DNA of 64,000 bases from Dyella kyungheensis (GTDB taxonomy: Bacteria > Pseudomonadota > Gammaproteobacteria > Xanthomonadales > Rhodanobacteraceae), in the NCBI RefSeq assembly GCF_016905005.1, contig NZ_JADIKC010000002.1, positions 124,001-188,000 of the forward strand, in the 5' to 3' direction. The translations under genes and the position numbers were made by a program. The notes below the pieces were generated by a model. It had not been told where the DNA came from and searched no databases. It saw only the letters and a program-made list of their open reading frames with translations. Shown here piece by piece: positions 18,394 to 26,797 of this stretch (its first letter is position 1; each line of letters opens with the position of its first letter).

Positions 18394-20418
18394 TCAGTCC
18401 TGCGTATCGGCGGCCGCCACATTGCCATGGCCGTGGCCATGACCATCGCTGCTGCCGAACTCGAACATGTTCATCAGGTTGCCGATGGCCGGTGCATTGA
18501 GCGGCACATACGGGTTGTTCGGCAACGACACCGGGTTGGGGAGATTGTCGCGACTGCGATGGGAGATCGTTTCGCGCAGGCCCCAGTTCGCTTCGACGAA
18601 TTTGTCGAACGACACGTGGTCGTAGTACGTGTGTACCACGCGGCCGCCCTCGGAGTAGCGCGAGATCACCAGCAGCGGGATGCGCGTGCCGTCGCCGAAG
18701 AAGTCGATCGGCTGCACGTAGCCCGAGTCGTAGTAGCCGCCGCCTTCGTCGAAGGTCACCATGATCACGGTGTCGTTCCACACCTTCGGGTTGGCCTTGG
18801 CCAGGTCGACGATCTTCCTCACGTAGCCTTCGAACAGGTCCAGCTTGGACGAGGCCGGGTGGCCGTCCAGGATGCCGTCCGGCTTGGCGATGGAAACCGC
18901 CGGCAGCGTGTCGTTCTGGATGTCGTTGTAGAGGTCGGTGATGTCCTGGTTGTTCGCGCGCAGCTTCGGATTGGTCATCACCTGCGTGGAGTACAGGAAC
19001 GGATCGCAGATGTTGCAGAACGTACCTGCCTCGCCGTTCTCCTTGCCGCCGGCGTAGCCTTCGCCGTAGTACTTCCACGACACATGATGGCGGTTCAGCA
19101 GCAGCGCGAGGTTGTCCTGGCGCGTCGGCGGGATGGTGAACTGCTGCGCGCCCAGCGGTGCCGGCGTGCCGTCACCGAGATAGCCCGGGTTGTAGTTGTT
19201 CACCAGGTAGTAGGCGTTCTTCTTGCAATCGGTGCCGTGGAAGGTGCGATACGGCAGCGACTTCAGATAGTCCTTCACGGCGGCCACGCCGGGCTGCGAA
19301 TCGTCCGCGCAGTTCACGTAGGAACCGCCGCTGTAGCCGTCCTGCACGTACCAGTTGTTGGTGCCGGACTGCGCGTCCGGATTCTCGATCTGGTTCGCCG
19401 GTGGCGTGGCCGGTTCGCCGTTCGCATCGGCGTAGTACACCAGGTCGCCGAAGCCCAGCATGATGTGGTTGGCGCCCGTGCCGCCCATCACCGACTGGTG
19501 GAAGTTGTCGCTGAGCGTGTAGGTGCGGGCGAGTTCGGCGAAGTAGGGCGCATCACCCTTGGCCATGTTGAGGAACTGCATCGCCGTCGAACCTTCGCTG
19601 GTGGTCTGGTCGTCGAAACCGGCCGGCTGCGCCTTGCCGTTGGTGCCGGCGCCCACGGTGGTTTCCACCCACGGGAACAGGTCCATGCGGCAACCGCTGG
19701 GATTCTTGGCGCTGGCGGCGCGCGTGTCGCAGTCCATCTGCTGCCACATCTGGAAGAAGCGGTGTACCGGGCTGTTGGCGTAGTCGTCGTAGCTGATCGA
19801 CGCGTGCATATCGACCGGCGCGTTGGCCAGCTGCGACGGGAAGCGTGTATCGACCACAGAGCTCGGCAATCCGGTACCACCCGCCGCCAGCTCGCCGTAC
19901 GCGTCGGCAGGCAGTGCCGGCTCGATGGCCTGCGCCTGTGCCGCGGACGCGAACGGAGCCTGCGTGGGAGCGCCGCCCGTGTTCATCGGCGGCAACGTGG
20001 CGAAGGCCGTCGTGTGCTTGGGTGCCAGCGCGAACTTGCCGGTGCTGCTGGCCTGCCACTGTTTGGCAGCACCCACATTCGGGCCCGGCGTACCGTCGGC
20101 ATTGACGATGCCTTCGGACAGCAGGTTCTGCACGCTCTGGCCGCGTGGCGGCGTGTACGTGGCATAGACGTGATCGAAGGTGCGGTTCTCGCCGATCAGC
20201 AGGATCACGTGCTTGATCGGAGTGTTGGTGCGATCGTCGTTGCTGTCGTCGCCGCCCGGCCGGTGCAGCACGGCGACGCCAGAGGCGGGCACCTGGCTGG
20301 TCGGGACGGCATTCTGTTCGGTGGAATTGCTCTGGGCACTCACTACGCCGGCAAGGCCGACGGAAAGCGTTCCAAGGACAAACGGCAACAGCCGCTTGCG
20401 AACGTGCGCCATAGACAT
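18394..20418 (-). CDS. Secreted phosphoesterase (acid phosphatase / phospholipase C family)
   Basis: The 674-residue protein has a signal peptide (about residues 1-28) and the PF04185 phosphoesterase core: VILLIGENRTFDHVYATY near residues 71-88, where Glu77 and Asn78 are metal/catalytic positions in the family, and VTFDEGGGYYDSGYVQP with a second acidic metal site. Members hydrolyse phosphomonoesters or phospholipids outside the cytoplasm. The C terminus carries a DGHGHGHG tract that may bind metal. The start at 20418 follows GGGAG by 9 bases. A GTGACAG half-site (20577-20583) upstream resembles half of a Pho box, but the second half is poor. Confidence 0.87.
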   Translation of the reverse strand: MSMAHVRKRLLPFVLGTLSVGLAGVVSAQSNSTEQNAVPTSQVPASGVAVLHRPGGDDSNDDRTNTPIKHVILLIGENRTFDHVYATYTPPRGQSVQNLLSEGIVNADGTPGPNVGAAKQWQASSTGKFALAPKHTTAFATLPPMNTGGAPTQAPFASAAQAQAIEPALPADAYGELAAGGTGLPSSVVDTRFPSQLANAPVDMHASISYDDYANSPVHRFFQMWQQMDCDTRAASAKNPSGCRMDLFPWVETTVGAGTNGKAQPAGFDDQTTSEGSTAMQFLNMAKGDAPYFAELARTYTLSDNFHQSVMGGTGANHIMLGFGDLVYYADANGEPATPPANQIENPDAQSGTNNWYVQDGYSGGSYVNCADDSQPGVAAVKDYLKSLPYRTFHGTDCKKNAYYLVNNYNPGYLGDGTPAPLGAQQFTIPPTRQDNLALLLNRHHVSWKYYGEGYAGGKENGEAGTFCNICDPFLYSTQVMTNPKLRANNQDITDLYNDIQNDTLPAVSIAKPDGILDGHPASSKLDLFEGYVRKIVDLAKANPKVWNDTVIMVTFDEGGGYYDSGYVQPIDFFGDGTRIPLLVISRYSEGGRVVHTYYDHVSFDKFVEANWGLRETISHRSRDNLPNPVSLPNNPYVPLNAPAIGNLMNMFEFGSSDGHGHGHGNVAAADTQD

Positions 20419-20730
20419 GACTTCGATCTCCCAGCAGCTTCCGAAGGAAGGCTGCGCGAATGAACCCCCTGATTGGCTGGCGCCTGTTCGCAACGTTTGG
20501 CGGCTCAGCCGGGGGCGAGTCTCGTCCGGGCAGATGACCGACCCTTGGCGTTTTTACGACAAGTATTTCTGCTTTCGTGACAGCGGGGTTGCGTCGCAAG
20601 TGCTTGCGTTTCGGAACAGCGTGCGAATGACCGTGCCAGCTGGGATAGCGGCGCCCCGGCCGGCGTTCAAGGATGCGGATCGGCAAGAAATTGCTCTTGC
20701 GACGGGTGTCTAGGTTCGTGCGGTGGCGCA

Positions 20731-20748
20731 CGTTTGGACGTCTAAACG
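20731..20748. promoter_or_regulatory. Orphan 18-base palindrome
   Basis: CGTTTGGACGTCTAAACG is self-complementary except for one base pair. Its GGACGTCT core resembles AGACGTCT-type operators. It lies about 310 bases upstream of the phosphoesterase start; the protein that would bind it is unknown. Confidence 0.4.
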
Positions 20749-20826
20749 TTGGGTGAGCAGCGCGTCCGCGCGGCGGCCTTGAAGCGGAGCTCGTCCTGGC
20801 GTCACTGCTTCGCGATACATCCCACT

Positions 20827-20878
20827 TCTCCCTCTCCCTGCGGGGAGAGGGCCGGGGTGAGGGGCGGGTGCTCGCGGG
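20827..20878. repeat. Extragenic hairpin repeat, family B copy 3 (inverted)
   Basis: Reverse-oriented copy: CCCTCTCCCTGCGGGGAGAG hairpin first, then GGGGCGGGTGCTCGCGGG, the complement of the leading arm of copies 1 and 2. It lies downstream of the multicopper oxidase stop. Confidence 0.8.
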
Positions 20879-20942
20879 AAGGTTTCAACGAAGCGGGAGA
20901 TTGTGGAAACAGACTCGCGAGATGTTCGCTACTACCGGCGTG

Positions 20943-22598
20943 TCACGCCGGCAACAACTGAAACGGCCTCATCATCTCGTTGTCCTCATGCTCCAGCAGA
21001 TGGCAATGCCACACATATCGACCGGGCTCGCCCTCGAAGCGCGCGATGATGCGCGTGACCATGCCCGGGTCGGCGCGCACCGTATCCTTCCAGCCCATCT
21101 CTTCGGGCGTGGGTGGTATCGCCGGGCCGGTGTATTTGAGCGTCTTGCTCTCGTTCCATGCGAACAGGTCGAACGGGCGGCGCTCCAGCACCTGGAAGCG
21201 CACCAGATGCAGATGCATGGGATGCGCGTCGCCGGTGAGATTGACCATGCTCCAGATTTCGGTGGTGTCCTGGCGCGGGTCTTCGGTGACCGGTGCCGAC
21301 CAGTGCTTGCCGCCGAGCATCATCATCATGGCGCTGCCGCCGGCATCGTCCTGTTCGCCCAGCGAGAGCACGCGATCACGCACTGCACTGGCCGGCGCCA
21401 GGCGTTCGATGGTGCGCAGCGTGGCTGGCATCGTGCCGGTATCGCGGCGGCCCCGGTCGCGCACGCGAAATTCCATGATGGCTTCCGCCTGCTGGCGCAG
21501 TTGCACGTGCTTTCCATCCATGCCGGAGAAATCGATCACCACATCGGCGCGTTCGGCGGGATACAGCGTGACGCGCTGACGCGATACGGGTGCAGCCAGC
21601 AGGCCTTGATCGCTGGCGATCTGCGTCAACGACAACCCGCCGGACAGCGACATCTCATAGAAGCGCGTATTGGCCGCATTGATCAGACGCAGGCGATAAC
21701 GGCGAGGCTCGACCTCCAGGAAGGGAAACAGCTTGCCGTTGCACAGGATGGCGTTGCCGTTGCATTCGGAAACCCACGGCGCCTGCGGATCGTCCGACAC
21801 GGGGTAGTAAAGCTGGCCATCCTTCGCAATCAGGCGATCGCACAGGATCAGCGGCAGGTCGCAATCGCCGCTCGGGAGACCGAGCGACTGTTCCGCGTCG
21901 TCATGAATGAGATACGCGCCAAGCAACCCCGCATAGATGTTCAAACGGGTGATGCCCATGGCGTGATCGTGATACCAGAGCGTCGCCGCGTCCTGCGCGT
22001 TCGGGTAGTGCGATAGCGTGGCATGCCCAGGCGCGAACCATTCCTCAGGGTAACCATCGCTCGACGGCGACACGCGCGCGCCATGCACATGCGCCACCGT
22101 GCGCACTTGCGGCTTGTCGCGCTCGGCACCGTGGATGGTGTGATCGATCGGCAGGAAATGTTTCTCGGGCAACGCGTTGGCCCATTCGATCAACAGCGGA
22201 TGGTTGCGTTGGGCGAGCAGGGTCGGGCCGGGAAATGTTCCGCCGTAGCCCCACAGTGGCGTCGCCGGCAAGTCGCGATGCAGTTGCGTCTTGAACGCGC
22301 GCATCTCCATCCGGTACAGCGGCAGTTGCTTGCCGGGGTAGGCCGGATGCGCGCGCTGTCCCACCGGCTTGGCCAGCGCGGGCAACGGTAGCGGATCGAC
22401 GAAACGCGCCAACGTCACCGGATTCACCAGTGGCACCTTGGGCGCGGCGAGCTGGGGCATCGCCATGCGCGGCATCGTTTCGTCGCCGATGGCGGGCGAT
22501 GACCAGGCAAGCAACCCGAGCTCCGCGGCCGTGGCAGCGCCCACCATGTCGACGAAGCCGCGCAGGAACTGCCGGCGCGTGAGATTGATGCGAGTCAT
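20943..22598 (-). CDS. Tat-exported multicopper oxidase (CotA/bilirubin-oxidase-like)
   Basis: The 551-residue protein begins with a twin-arginine signal (TRRQFLRGF). All copper ligand motifs are present in order: HVHG (type 3/2), WYHDHA, HPMHLH at residues 459-464 (type 1/2/3) and HCHLLEHED from residue 531. Such enzymes oxidise phenols, bilirubin-like pigments or metal ions with reduction of oxygen to water. A run of four methionines in GGSAMMMMLGGKHW before the third motif could bind Cu(I) or Mn. No copper resistance genes adjoin; the next gene upstream is a MATE exporter, transcribed toward it. The substrate cannot be told from sequence. Confidence 0.92.
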   Translation of the reverse strand: MTRINLTRRQFLRGFVDMVGAATAAELGLLAWSSPAIGDETMPRMAMPQLAAPKVPLVNPVTLARFVDPLPLPALAKPVGQRAHPAYPGKQLPLYRMEMRAFKTQLHRDLPATPLWGYGGTFPGPTLLAQRNHPLLIEWANALPEKHFLPIDHTIHGAERDKPQVRTVAHVHGARVSPSSDGYPEEWFAPGHATLSHYPNAQDAATLWYHDHAMGITRLNIYAGLLGAYLIHDDAEQSLGLPSGDCDLPLILCDRLIAKDGQLYYPVSDDPQAPWVSECNGNAILCNGKLFPFLEVEPRRYRLRLINAANTRFYEMSLSGGLSLTQIASDQGLLAAPVSRQRVTLYPAERADVVIDFSGMDGKHVQLRQQAEAIMEFRVRDRGRRDTGTMPATLRTIERLAPASAVRDRVLSLGEQDDAGGSAMMMMLGGKHWSAPVTEDPRQDTTEIWSMVNLTGDAHPMHLHLVRFQVLERRPFDLFAWNESKTLKYTGPAIPPTPEEMGWKDTVRADPGMVTRIIARFEGEPGRYVWHCHLLEHEDNEMMRPFQLLPA

Positions 22599-22681
22599 CG
22601 AGCCACCCTAGGCAGCCCTTGTGACAGTCACGTGGCAGCGCGCGAAATCCAGGTCACCGTTCGCGCATCCATGCGCGTCGG

Positions 22682-24160
22682 TCAATCCGCCGAAGCAGGC
22701 ACTCCCTGCCCGGTCGTCGGCGCCTGTTGGCCGGCAACGGTGGCGTCTTCGGCGGCCTTGTCCAACCCGGCCTTCTCGATGGGTGTAGCCAGCATCCGCG
22801 CGCGACGCCAGCCACCCCACTTGTAGTAACCCATCGCCATCAGCATCGAGGCGAGCGAACCCAGCGGGAAACTCCACCAGATCGAATCGGCGCCCAGCGT
22901 CGGTTCCAGCAACAGGGCAAACGGCGGACGAAACAGCCACATCGAAATGAACAGGATCACCAGCGGCGGTATCACCGCACCGGTGGAACGCACGACGCCG
23001 AACAACACGAAGGTGACGCCGAAGAACATGAACGACCACACCGCGATACTGTTGAGATGCTGCGCCAGCGACAACGCTTCAGCATCGCTGGGCAGGAACA
23101 GGCCCAGCGCCGCGTGGTTGAACAGGTAGATCAGCGCGATCAGCATGCCGCTCAACAGGAAGTTGTAGACCACGCCCACCTTGGTGATGCGGCTTACGCG
23201 ATCCCACAACCCGGCGCCCACGTTCTGCGCCGCCATCGACGATACCGCCGCACCGATCGCCATGGCCGGCATCTGCACATAGGTCCACAGCTGCGTGGCG
23301 GCACCGTAGGCGGCGGTGGTCTTAGAGCCGTAGTCGTTGACCATGTGGATCATGATGATCGCGGAGGTCGAGATCACGATCATCTGCAGGCCCATCGGCA
23401 GCCCCTTGAAGACCAGCGAACGCAGGATTTCCGGATCGGGCTTGAGGAATTTCAGTTCATGGCGGGTCAGCCGCAGGAAATGCTTGCGCCTGTACAGCGT
23501 GAAGATCAACGCAAACAGCGCGATGGTCTGCGCGATCAGGGTCGACGTGGCCGAACCGGCAATGCCCATGCGCGGAAACGGTCCCACGCCAAAGATCAGC
23601 AGCGGGTTGAGCACGATATCCATCACCACCGAGAACGCCATGAAGAAGAACGGCGTGCGCGAATCGCCCGCGCCGCGCAGCGTCATCATCAGGAAGTTGT
23701 AGAAATACATCGATGGCACGGCAATGAAGATGATGCGCAGGTACGGCACGGCAAACGCCTGCGCATCCAGCGGCGTATTCATCGCGCGCAGCATCCACGG
23801 CGTGCCGAAGTAGCCGCCGATGGCGACGAGAACGGATACCGACACGAAGAAGGTCACGCCCGTGCCGACCACGCGCTTGGCTTCGAGCATGTTGCGCGCG
23901 CCCAGGCTCTGGCCGATCAGAATGGTGCAGGCCATGCTGAGTCCGAATACCGCGCCCAGCAGCAGGAACAGGATCAGGTTGGCATTGCTTACCGCCGAGA
24001 GCGCGGCCTCGCCCAGGAAGTGGCCGATCCACATCGCGTTGACCGAGCCGTTGAGCGACTGCAGCACCGTGCTGCCCAGGATCGGCAACGCGAACATCAG
24101 CAGCGTCTTGGCGATCGGACCTTCGGTAAGCAGGGGCTGCCGTGCGGCAAGAGAGGACAT
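22682..24160 (-). CDS. MATE family multidrug efflux transporter
   Basis: This 492-residue inner-membrane protein has twelve predicted helices in two homologous halves, with ALPILGSTVLQSLNGSVNAM in helix 1 and MTLRGAGDSRTPFF in the loop typical of MATE transporters, which export cationic drugs in exchange for Na+ or H+. The start at 24160 (MSSLAARQ) was chosen because the longer open frame to 24259 overlaps the DUF2239 gene and adds an arginine-rich non-conserved stretch. The C terminus has a polar tail of about 40 residues. It sits 26 bases after the DUF2239 stop, so they may form one unit. Confidence 0.92.
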   Translation of the reverse strand: MSSLAARQPLLTEGPIAKTLLMFALPILGSTVLQSLNGSVNAMWIGHFLGEAALSAVSNANLILFLLLGAVFGLSMACTILIGQSLGARNMLEAKRVVGTGVTFFVSVSVLVAIGGYFGTPWMLRAMNTPLDAQAFAVPYLRIIFIAVPSMYFYNFLMMTLRGAGDSRTPFFFMAFSVVMDIVLNPLLIFGVGPFPRMGIAGSATSTLIAQTIALFALIFTLYRRKHFLRLTRHELKFLKPDPEILRSLVFKGLPMGLQMIVISTSAIIMIHMVNDYGSKTTAAYGAATQLWTYVQMPAMAIGAAVSSMAAQNVGAGLWDRVSRITKVGVVYNFLLSGMLIALIYLFNHAALGLFLPSDAEALSLAQHLNSIAVWSFMFFGVTFVLFGVVRSTGAVIPPLVILFISMWLFRPPFALLLEPTLGADSIWWSFPLGSLASMLMAMGYYKWGGWRRARMLATPIEKAGLDKAAEDATVAGQQAPTTGQGVPASAD

Positions 24161-24186
24161 CGAATCGTTCCGCCAGGGGAAGGGGA

Positions 24187-24780
24187 TCAGTCGGCGTGAG
24201 GAGCTTGCCATGCGCGCGCTGCCAGCGCTCGCACATGCTCGCGCACATCGGCCGGCCATGCATCCGTCACGTGGATGAAACGCTCGCGCTCGTTGCGCCA
24301 GAACGCGCGCGATGCTTCTTCATAACCAGGGAGATTGCCCGCCATCGCGCTCATGAAACGATCCACCGCTTCACCGGCCAGGCGCACCGAATCGCGTTCG
24401 CGATGGCTGCGGCGGGCCTCTTCGACCAGGCGGCGCAAAGTAGCGGATGCGCCGCCCGGCTGGCCGGCCAGCCAATCCCAGTGACGCGGCAACAAGGTGA
24501 CCTCACGCGCGATCACGCCCAGCTTCGGGCGGCCGGGGCCGCGCGGTGCCGATTCGTCGTTCGGCGTAGGGGCGGGAAGACGGGCGAGCACGTCGCCGGG
24601 GGTGCCACGCAGGTCCAGCTCCACCGGGCGGCCGTTGAAGTCGTCGAACACCAGCACCGGCCCGTCGACACCGGCATCCACGGCTTGTTTGGTCGCCAGC
24701 GCGACTTCCGCCAGCGTGCCGGCGGCAATGCGGCGATGGCCGTCGAAGGCCACGCAGGAGACGATATCGGATGCCGACAT
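24187..24780 (-). CDS. DUF2239 family protein
   Basis: The 197-residue product matches DUF2239: CVAFDGHRRIAAGTLAEVAL, VLVFDDFNGRPVELDLRGTP, GRPKLGVIAREVTLLPRHW and GGASATLRRLVEEARR. No catalytic residues are known and function is uncharacterised. The GRPKLGV...LLPRHWDWL segment looks like a small nucleic-acid-binding or ribbon region but this is speculation. Two identical 11-base motifs (TTGCCCGGGTA) lie directly before and around its start region, suggesting tight transcriptional control. It is divergent from the bestrophin gene and followed closely by the MATE gene. Confidence 0.82.
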   Translation of the reverse strand: MSASDIVSCVAFDGHRRIAAGTLAEVALATKQAVDAGVDGPVLVFDDFNGRPVELDLRGTPGDVLARLPAPTPNDESAPRGPGRPKLGVIAREVTLLPRHWDWLAGQPGGASATLRRLVEEARRSHRERDSVRLAGEAVDRFMSAMAGNLPGYEEASRAFWRNERERFIHVTDAWPADVREHVRALAARAWQAPHAD

Positions 24781-24784
24781 GATT

Positions 24785-24823
24785 TTGCCCGGGTAGAAAG
24801 AAGGAGTGAATATTGCCCGGGTA
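24785..24823 (-). promoter_or_regulatory. Twin TTGCCCGGGTA operator-like repeats
   Basis: TTGCCCGGGTA occurs at 24785-24795 and again at 24813-24823, 28 bases apart start to start. Each is a near-palindrome around CCCGGG. They cover the region just upstream of the DUF2239 start and face the divergent bestrophin gene, so a dimeric repressor could bind both. The regulator is unknown. Confidence 0.6.
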
Positions 24824-24902
24824 ATAAATAAAGGTCAACACCATGAGAGCGGGCGGGTGGCGCGGGGTAAAATTTCCCAACCCCGCAGGTCGCGTGCTTC
24901 CC

Positions 24903-25823
24903 ATGGTCATCCACCCTCCGCATCGCTCGCTCCGGTTGATGCTGTTCACCCTGCGCGGCTCGATCATCCCGGTGATCTGGAAGCGGGTGACCGCCATGGT
25001 GTTGCTGGCCGTGGCGGTGGTGGTGCTGGAACGCTACCTGCCGCGCACCGGCGTGGAGCTTGGTGCGGTGCCGCTCACCTTGATGGGACTGACGCTGGCG
25101 ATCTTCCTGGGCTTTCGCAACACCGTCGCCTACGAGCGCTGGTGGGAAGCGCGAACGCTGTGGGGCGAGTTGCTGATCGTGGTGCGCAACCTGGCGCGGC
25201 AGACGGTAAGCCTGCCCGAAGGCGTATCCGGGCAGGAGCAGGCGCGCATGGTGCATCGGCTGATCGCCTTTGCCCACGCCCTCCGTCACCAGCTACGCGG
25301 TACGGCAGCCGGCGACGAGGTATCGCGCTGGCTGACGCCCGAGGAGGCGGCCGCGCTCGCCGGCCGTCCCAATCCGCCGAATGTCCTGCTCGGCCTGATC
25401 GGCCAGGGCTATGCCCAATGGCAGCGGGCGGGCCGTCTCGACCCCATCCTCCTGGCCACTATCGACGCACAGGTGACGCGGCTGTCCTATGTGCTGGGCG
25501 GGTGCGAGCGCCTCCAGGGCACGCCGATTCCCTTCGCCTACATCCTGCTCCTGCACCGCACCGTCTACGTGTATTGCCTGCTGCTGCCGTTCTGCCTGAT
25601 CGGCAGCGTGGGCTGGGTGACGCCGCTGATGGTAGGCGTGCTGTCGTATACCTTCTTCGGACTCGATGCGCTGGGCGACCAGATCGAGAACCCGTTCGAC
25701 CGCCTGCCCAACGACCTGCCCCTGGACGCCATGTGCCGCACCATCGAGATCGGCCTGGGCGAACTGCTCGGCGAGCGCGAACTGCCGCCACCGCTGCAGC
25801 CCGTGGACGGCATCCTGCTGTAG
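24903..25823 (+). CDS. Bestrophin / YneE family anion channel
   Basis: The 306-residue membrane protein matches the bacterial bestrophin (UPF0187, YneE) family: LAIFLGFRNTVAYERWWEAR near residues 65-85, SYVLGGCERLQGTPIPFAY, and the acidic C-terminal cluster LDALGDQIENPFDRLPNDLPLD that in the family forms the calcium/gating region. Members are pentameric anion or cation channels. The ATG at 24903 is preferred; an in-frame ATG at 24843 would add 20 residues rich in Gly and Arg. It is divergent from DUF2239, sharing the twin-motif region. Confidence 0.9.
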   Translation: MVIHPPHRSLRLMLFTLRGSIIPVIWKRVTAMVLLAVAVVVLERYLPRTGVELGAVPLTLMGLTLAIFLGFRNTVAYERWWEARTLWGELLIVVRNLARQTVSLPEGVSGQEQARMVHRLIAFAHALRHQLRGTAAGDEVSRWLTPEEAAALAGRPNPPNVLLGLIGQGYAQWQRAGRLDPILLATIDAQVTRLSYVLGGCERLQGTPIPFAYILLLHRTVYVYCLLLPFCLIGSVGWVTPLMVGVLSYTFFGLDALGDQIENPFDRLPNDLPLDAMCRTIEIGLGELLGERELPPPLQPVDGILL

Positions 25824-26081
25824 CAAGCACGATCCCCTGCTGACCCGAAAGCGGCTTCCGTCGCCACTCCTTGCCGTAGTTTTACGGTGCTTTACGCGTG
25901 TGCTTCACGCCCCCTGAGACAGACTGAACGCGTGGTCGGGAAGGCAGCCGGCCATTCGTACCGCCCAGGCAACGCAGTGTTGTCTCGATTCGACCTATTT
26001 CCAGTACCGGTCGGTCCATTAAGTTATTAAACTTGGCGGTGCACAAACCCCTCCCCACTCTGTCAAAAAGAAGAAAGACCC

Positions 26082-26597
26082 ATGCAATCTCCCCTCCTGC
26101 GCAGTGCCGTTGCGCTGGCCCTGATGGGCATTTCCGCAACAACCCTGGCCGACCCCCGTATCGAGATCAATGGCGGCCGAAGCTACTCGGACAGTTACTG
26201 GAGCAACACCGCCTGGATCGAAGGCATCTGGAGCGAGCACGCCTTCGGCAATAGTCAGTACACCTGGTCGCCGGCGGTCTCGCTCGGCTTCATCAACGGA
26301 CGCAACGTGAGCAAGTACGGCAATGCCGTCTCCGACGACGTGTGGTTGCTCGGCGGTGGCGTACGCATGCGCTACGGCACCAGCGGCGACTGGTACCACC
26401 ACCTGTTCTGGACCTCCGAAATCGCCGCCCAGAGCGACCGCACGCTGGCCCTGAGCAGCGGCGGCGAATTCGTCAACTCCATCGGCTGGACCGACGACCA
26501 CTGGACCTTCCAGATCCGCCACGTCTCCAACGCCGGCATCAAGGGCTCCAACCGGGGCGAAACGATGGCGCTGGTCGGCGTTGCGTTCAATCCTTGA
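26082..26597 (+). CDS. pagL: Lipid A 3-O-deacylase (PagL family)
   Basis: The 171-residue protein has a signal peptide (about residues 1-23) and the pattern of the PagL outer-membrane beta-barrel, which removes the 3-O-linked acyl chain of lipid A. The catalytic His147 and Ser149 lie in FQIRHVSNAGIKG, with Asn150 and a following NRGE glutamate (Glu160) as in the family. Alternating hydrophobic strands run throughout. The gene stands alone: a 258-base AT-richer upstream gap may hold its own promoter, and a strong terminator follows. Such modification usually alters outer-membrane charge and immune recognition. Confidence 0.88.
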   Translation: MQSPLLRSAVALALMGISATTLADPRIEINGGRSYSDSYWSNTAWIEGIWSEHAFGNSQYTWSPAVSLGFINGRNVSKYGNAVSDDVWLLGGGVRMRYGTSGDWYHHLFWTSEIAAQSDRTLALSSGGEFVNSIGWTDDHWTFQIRHVSNAGIKGSNRGETMALVGVAFNP

Positions 26598-26620
26598 TAG
26601 GTAGGCCCGCGTTAGACATG

Positions 26621-26642
26621 CAACGGCCCTGAGGGGCCGTTG
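26621..26642 (+). terminator. Terminator after pagL
   Basis: A perfect 9-base stem (CAACGGCCC / GGGCCGTTG) with a TGAG loop is followed by TTGTTTGG, 23 bases after the pagL stop. Confidence 0.85.
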
Positions 26643-26691
26643 TTGTTTGGATGGCTAAAAGCCAGCCAGTGGAAGCGACAAGGCAAGATTG

Positions 26692-26731
26692 GCCCCTCAC
26701 CCCAACCCTCTCCCCGGAGGGGAGAGGGAGC
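26692..26731. repeat. Extragenic hairpin repeat, family B copy 4
   Basis: CCCCTCACCCCAACCCTCTC followed by CCCGGAGGGGAGAGGG: the hairpin core of family B without the CGAGCACCCG leader. It lies between the pagL and emrB terminators. Confidence 0.8.
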
Positions 26732-26753
26732 GAGGGCGCGCAGCACTGCGCAC

Positions 26754-26782
26754 AAAAAAGGCCGCATTGCTGCGGCCTTTTT
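26754..26782 (-). terminator. Terminator after emrB
   Basis: AAAAAAGGCCGCA and TGCGGCCTTTTT form a stem of about 12 base pairs with a TTGC loop. Runs of A and T on both sides make it suitable for either strand; it lies 16 bases after the emrB stop. Confidence 0.85.
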
Positions 26783-26797
26783 CGTACCGAATCCGGA

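Larger units (their letters stand above)
20419..20942. other. 524-base gap between two minus-strand genes
   Basis: No convincing gene is seen. The gap holds a possible half Pho box (20577-20583), an 18-base near-perfect palindrome at 20731-20748 and a family B repeat at 20827-20878. The promoter of the phosphoesterase must lie in its left part. Confidence 0.6.

Noticed and set aside
18427-20463. A 678-codon plus-strand open frame across the phosphoesterase gene
   Set aside because: Antisense shadow with arginine- and valine-rich composition; the minus strand has signal peptide and catalytic motifs.
20577-20583. Pho box upstream of the phosphoesterase
   Set aside because: Only one GTGACAG half-site is good; the expected second repeat at 11-base spacing is degenerate, so I do not call a Pho box.
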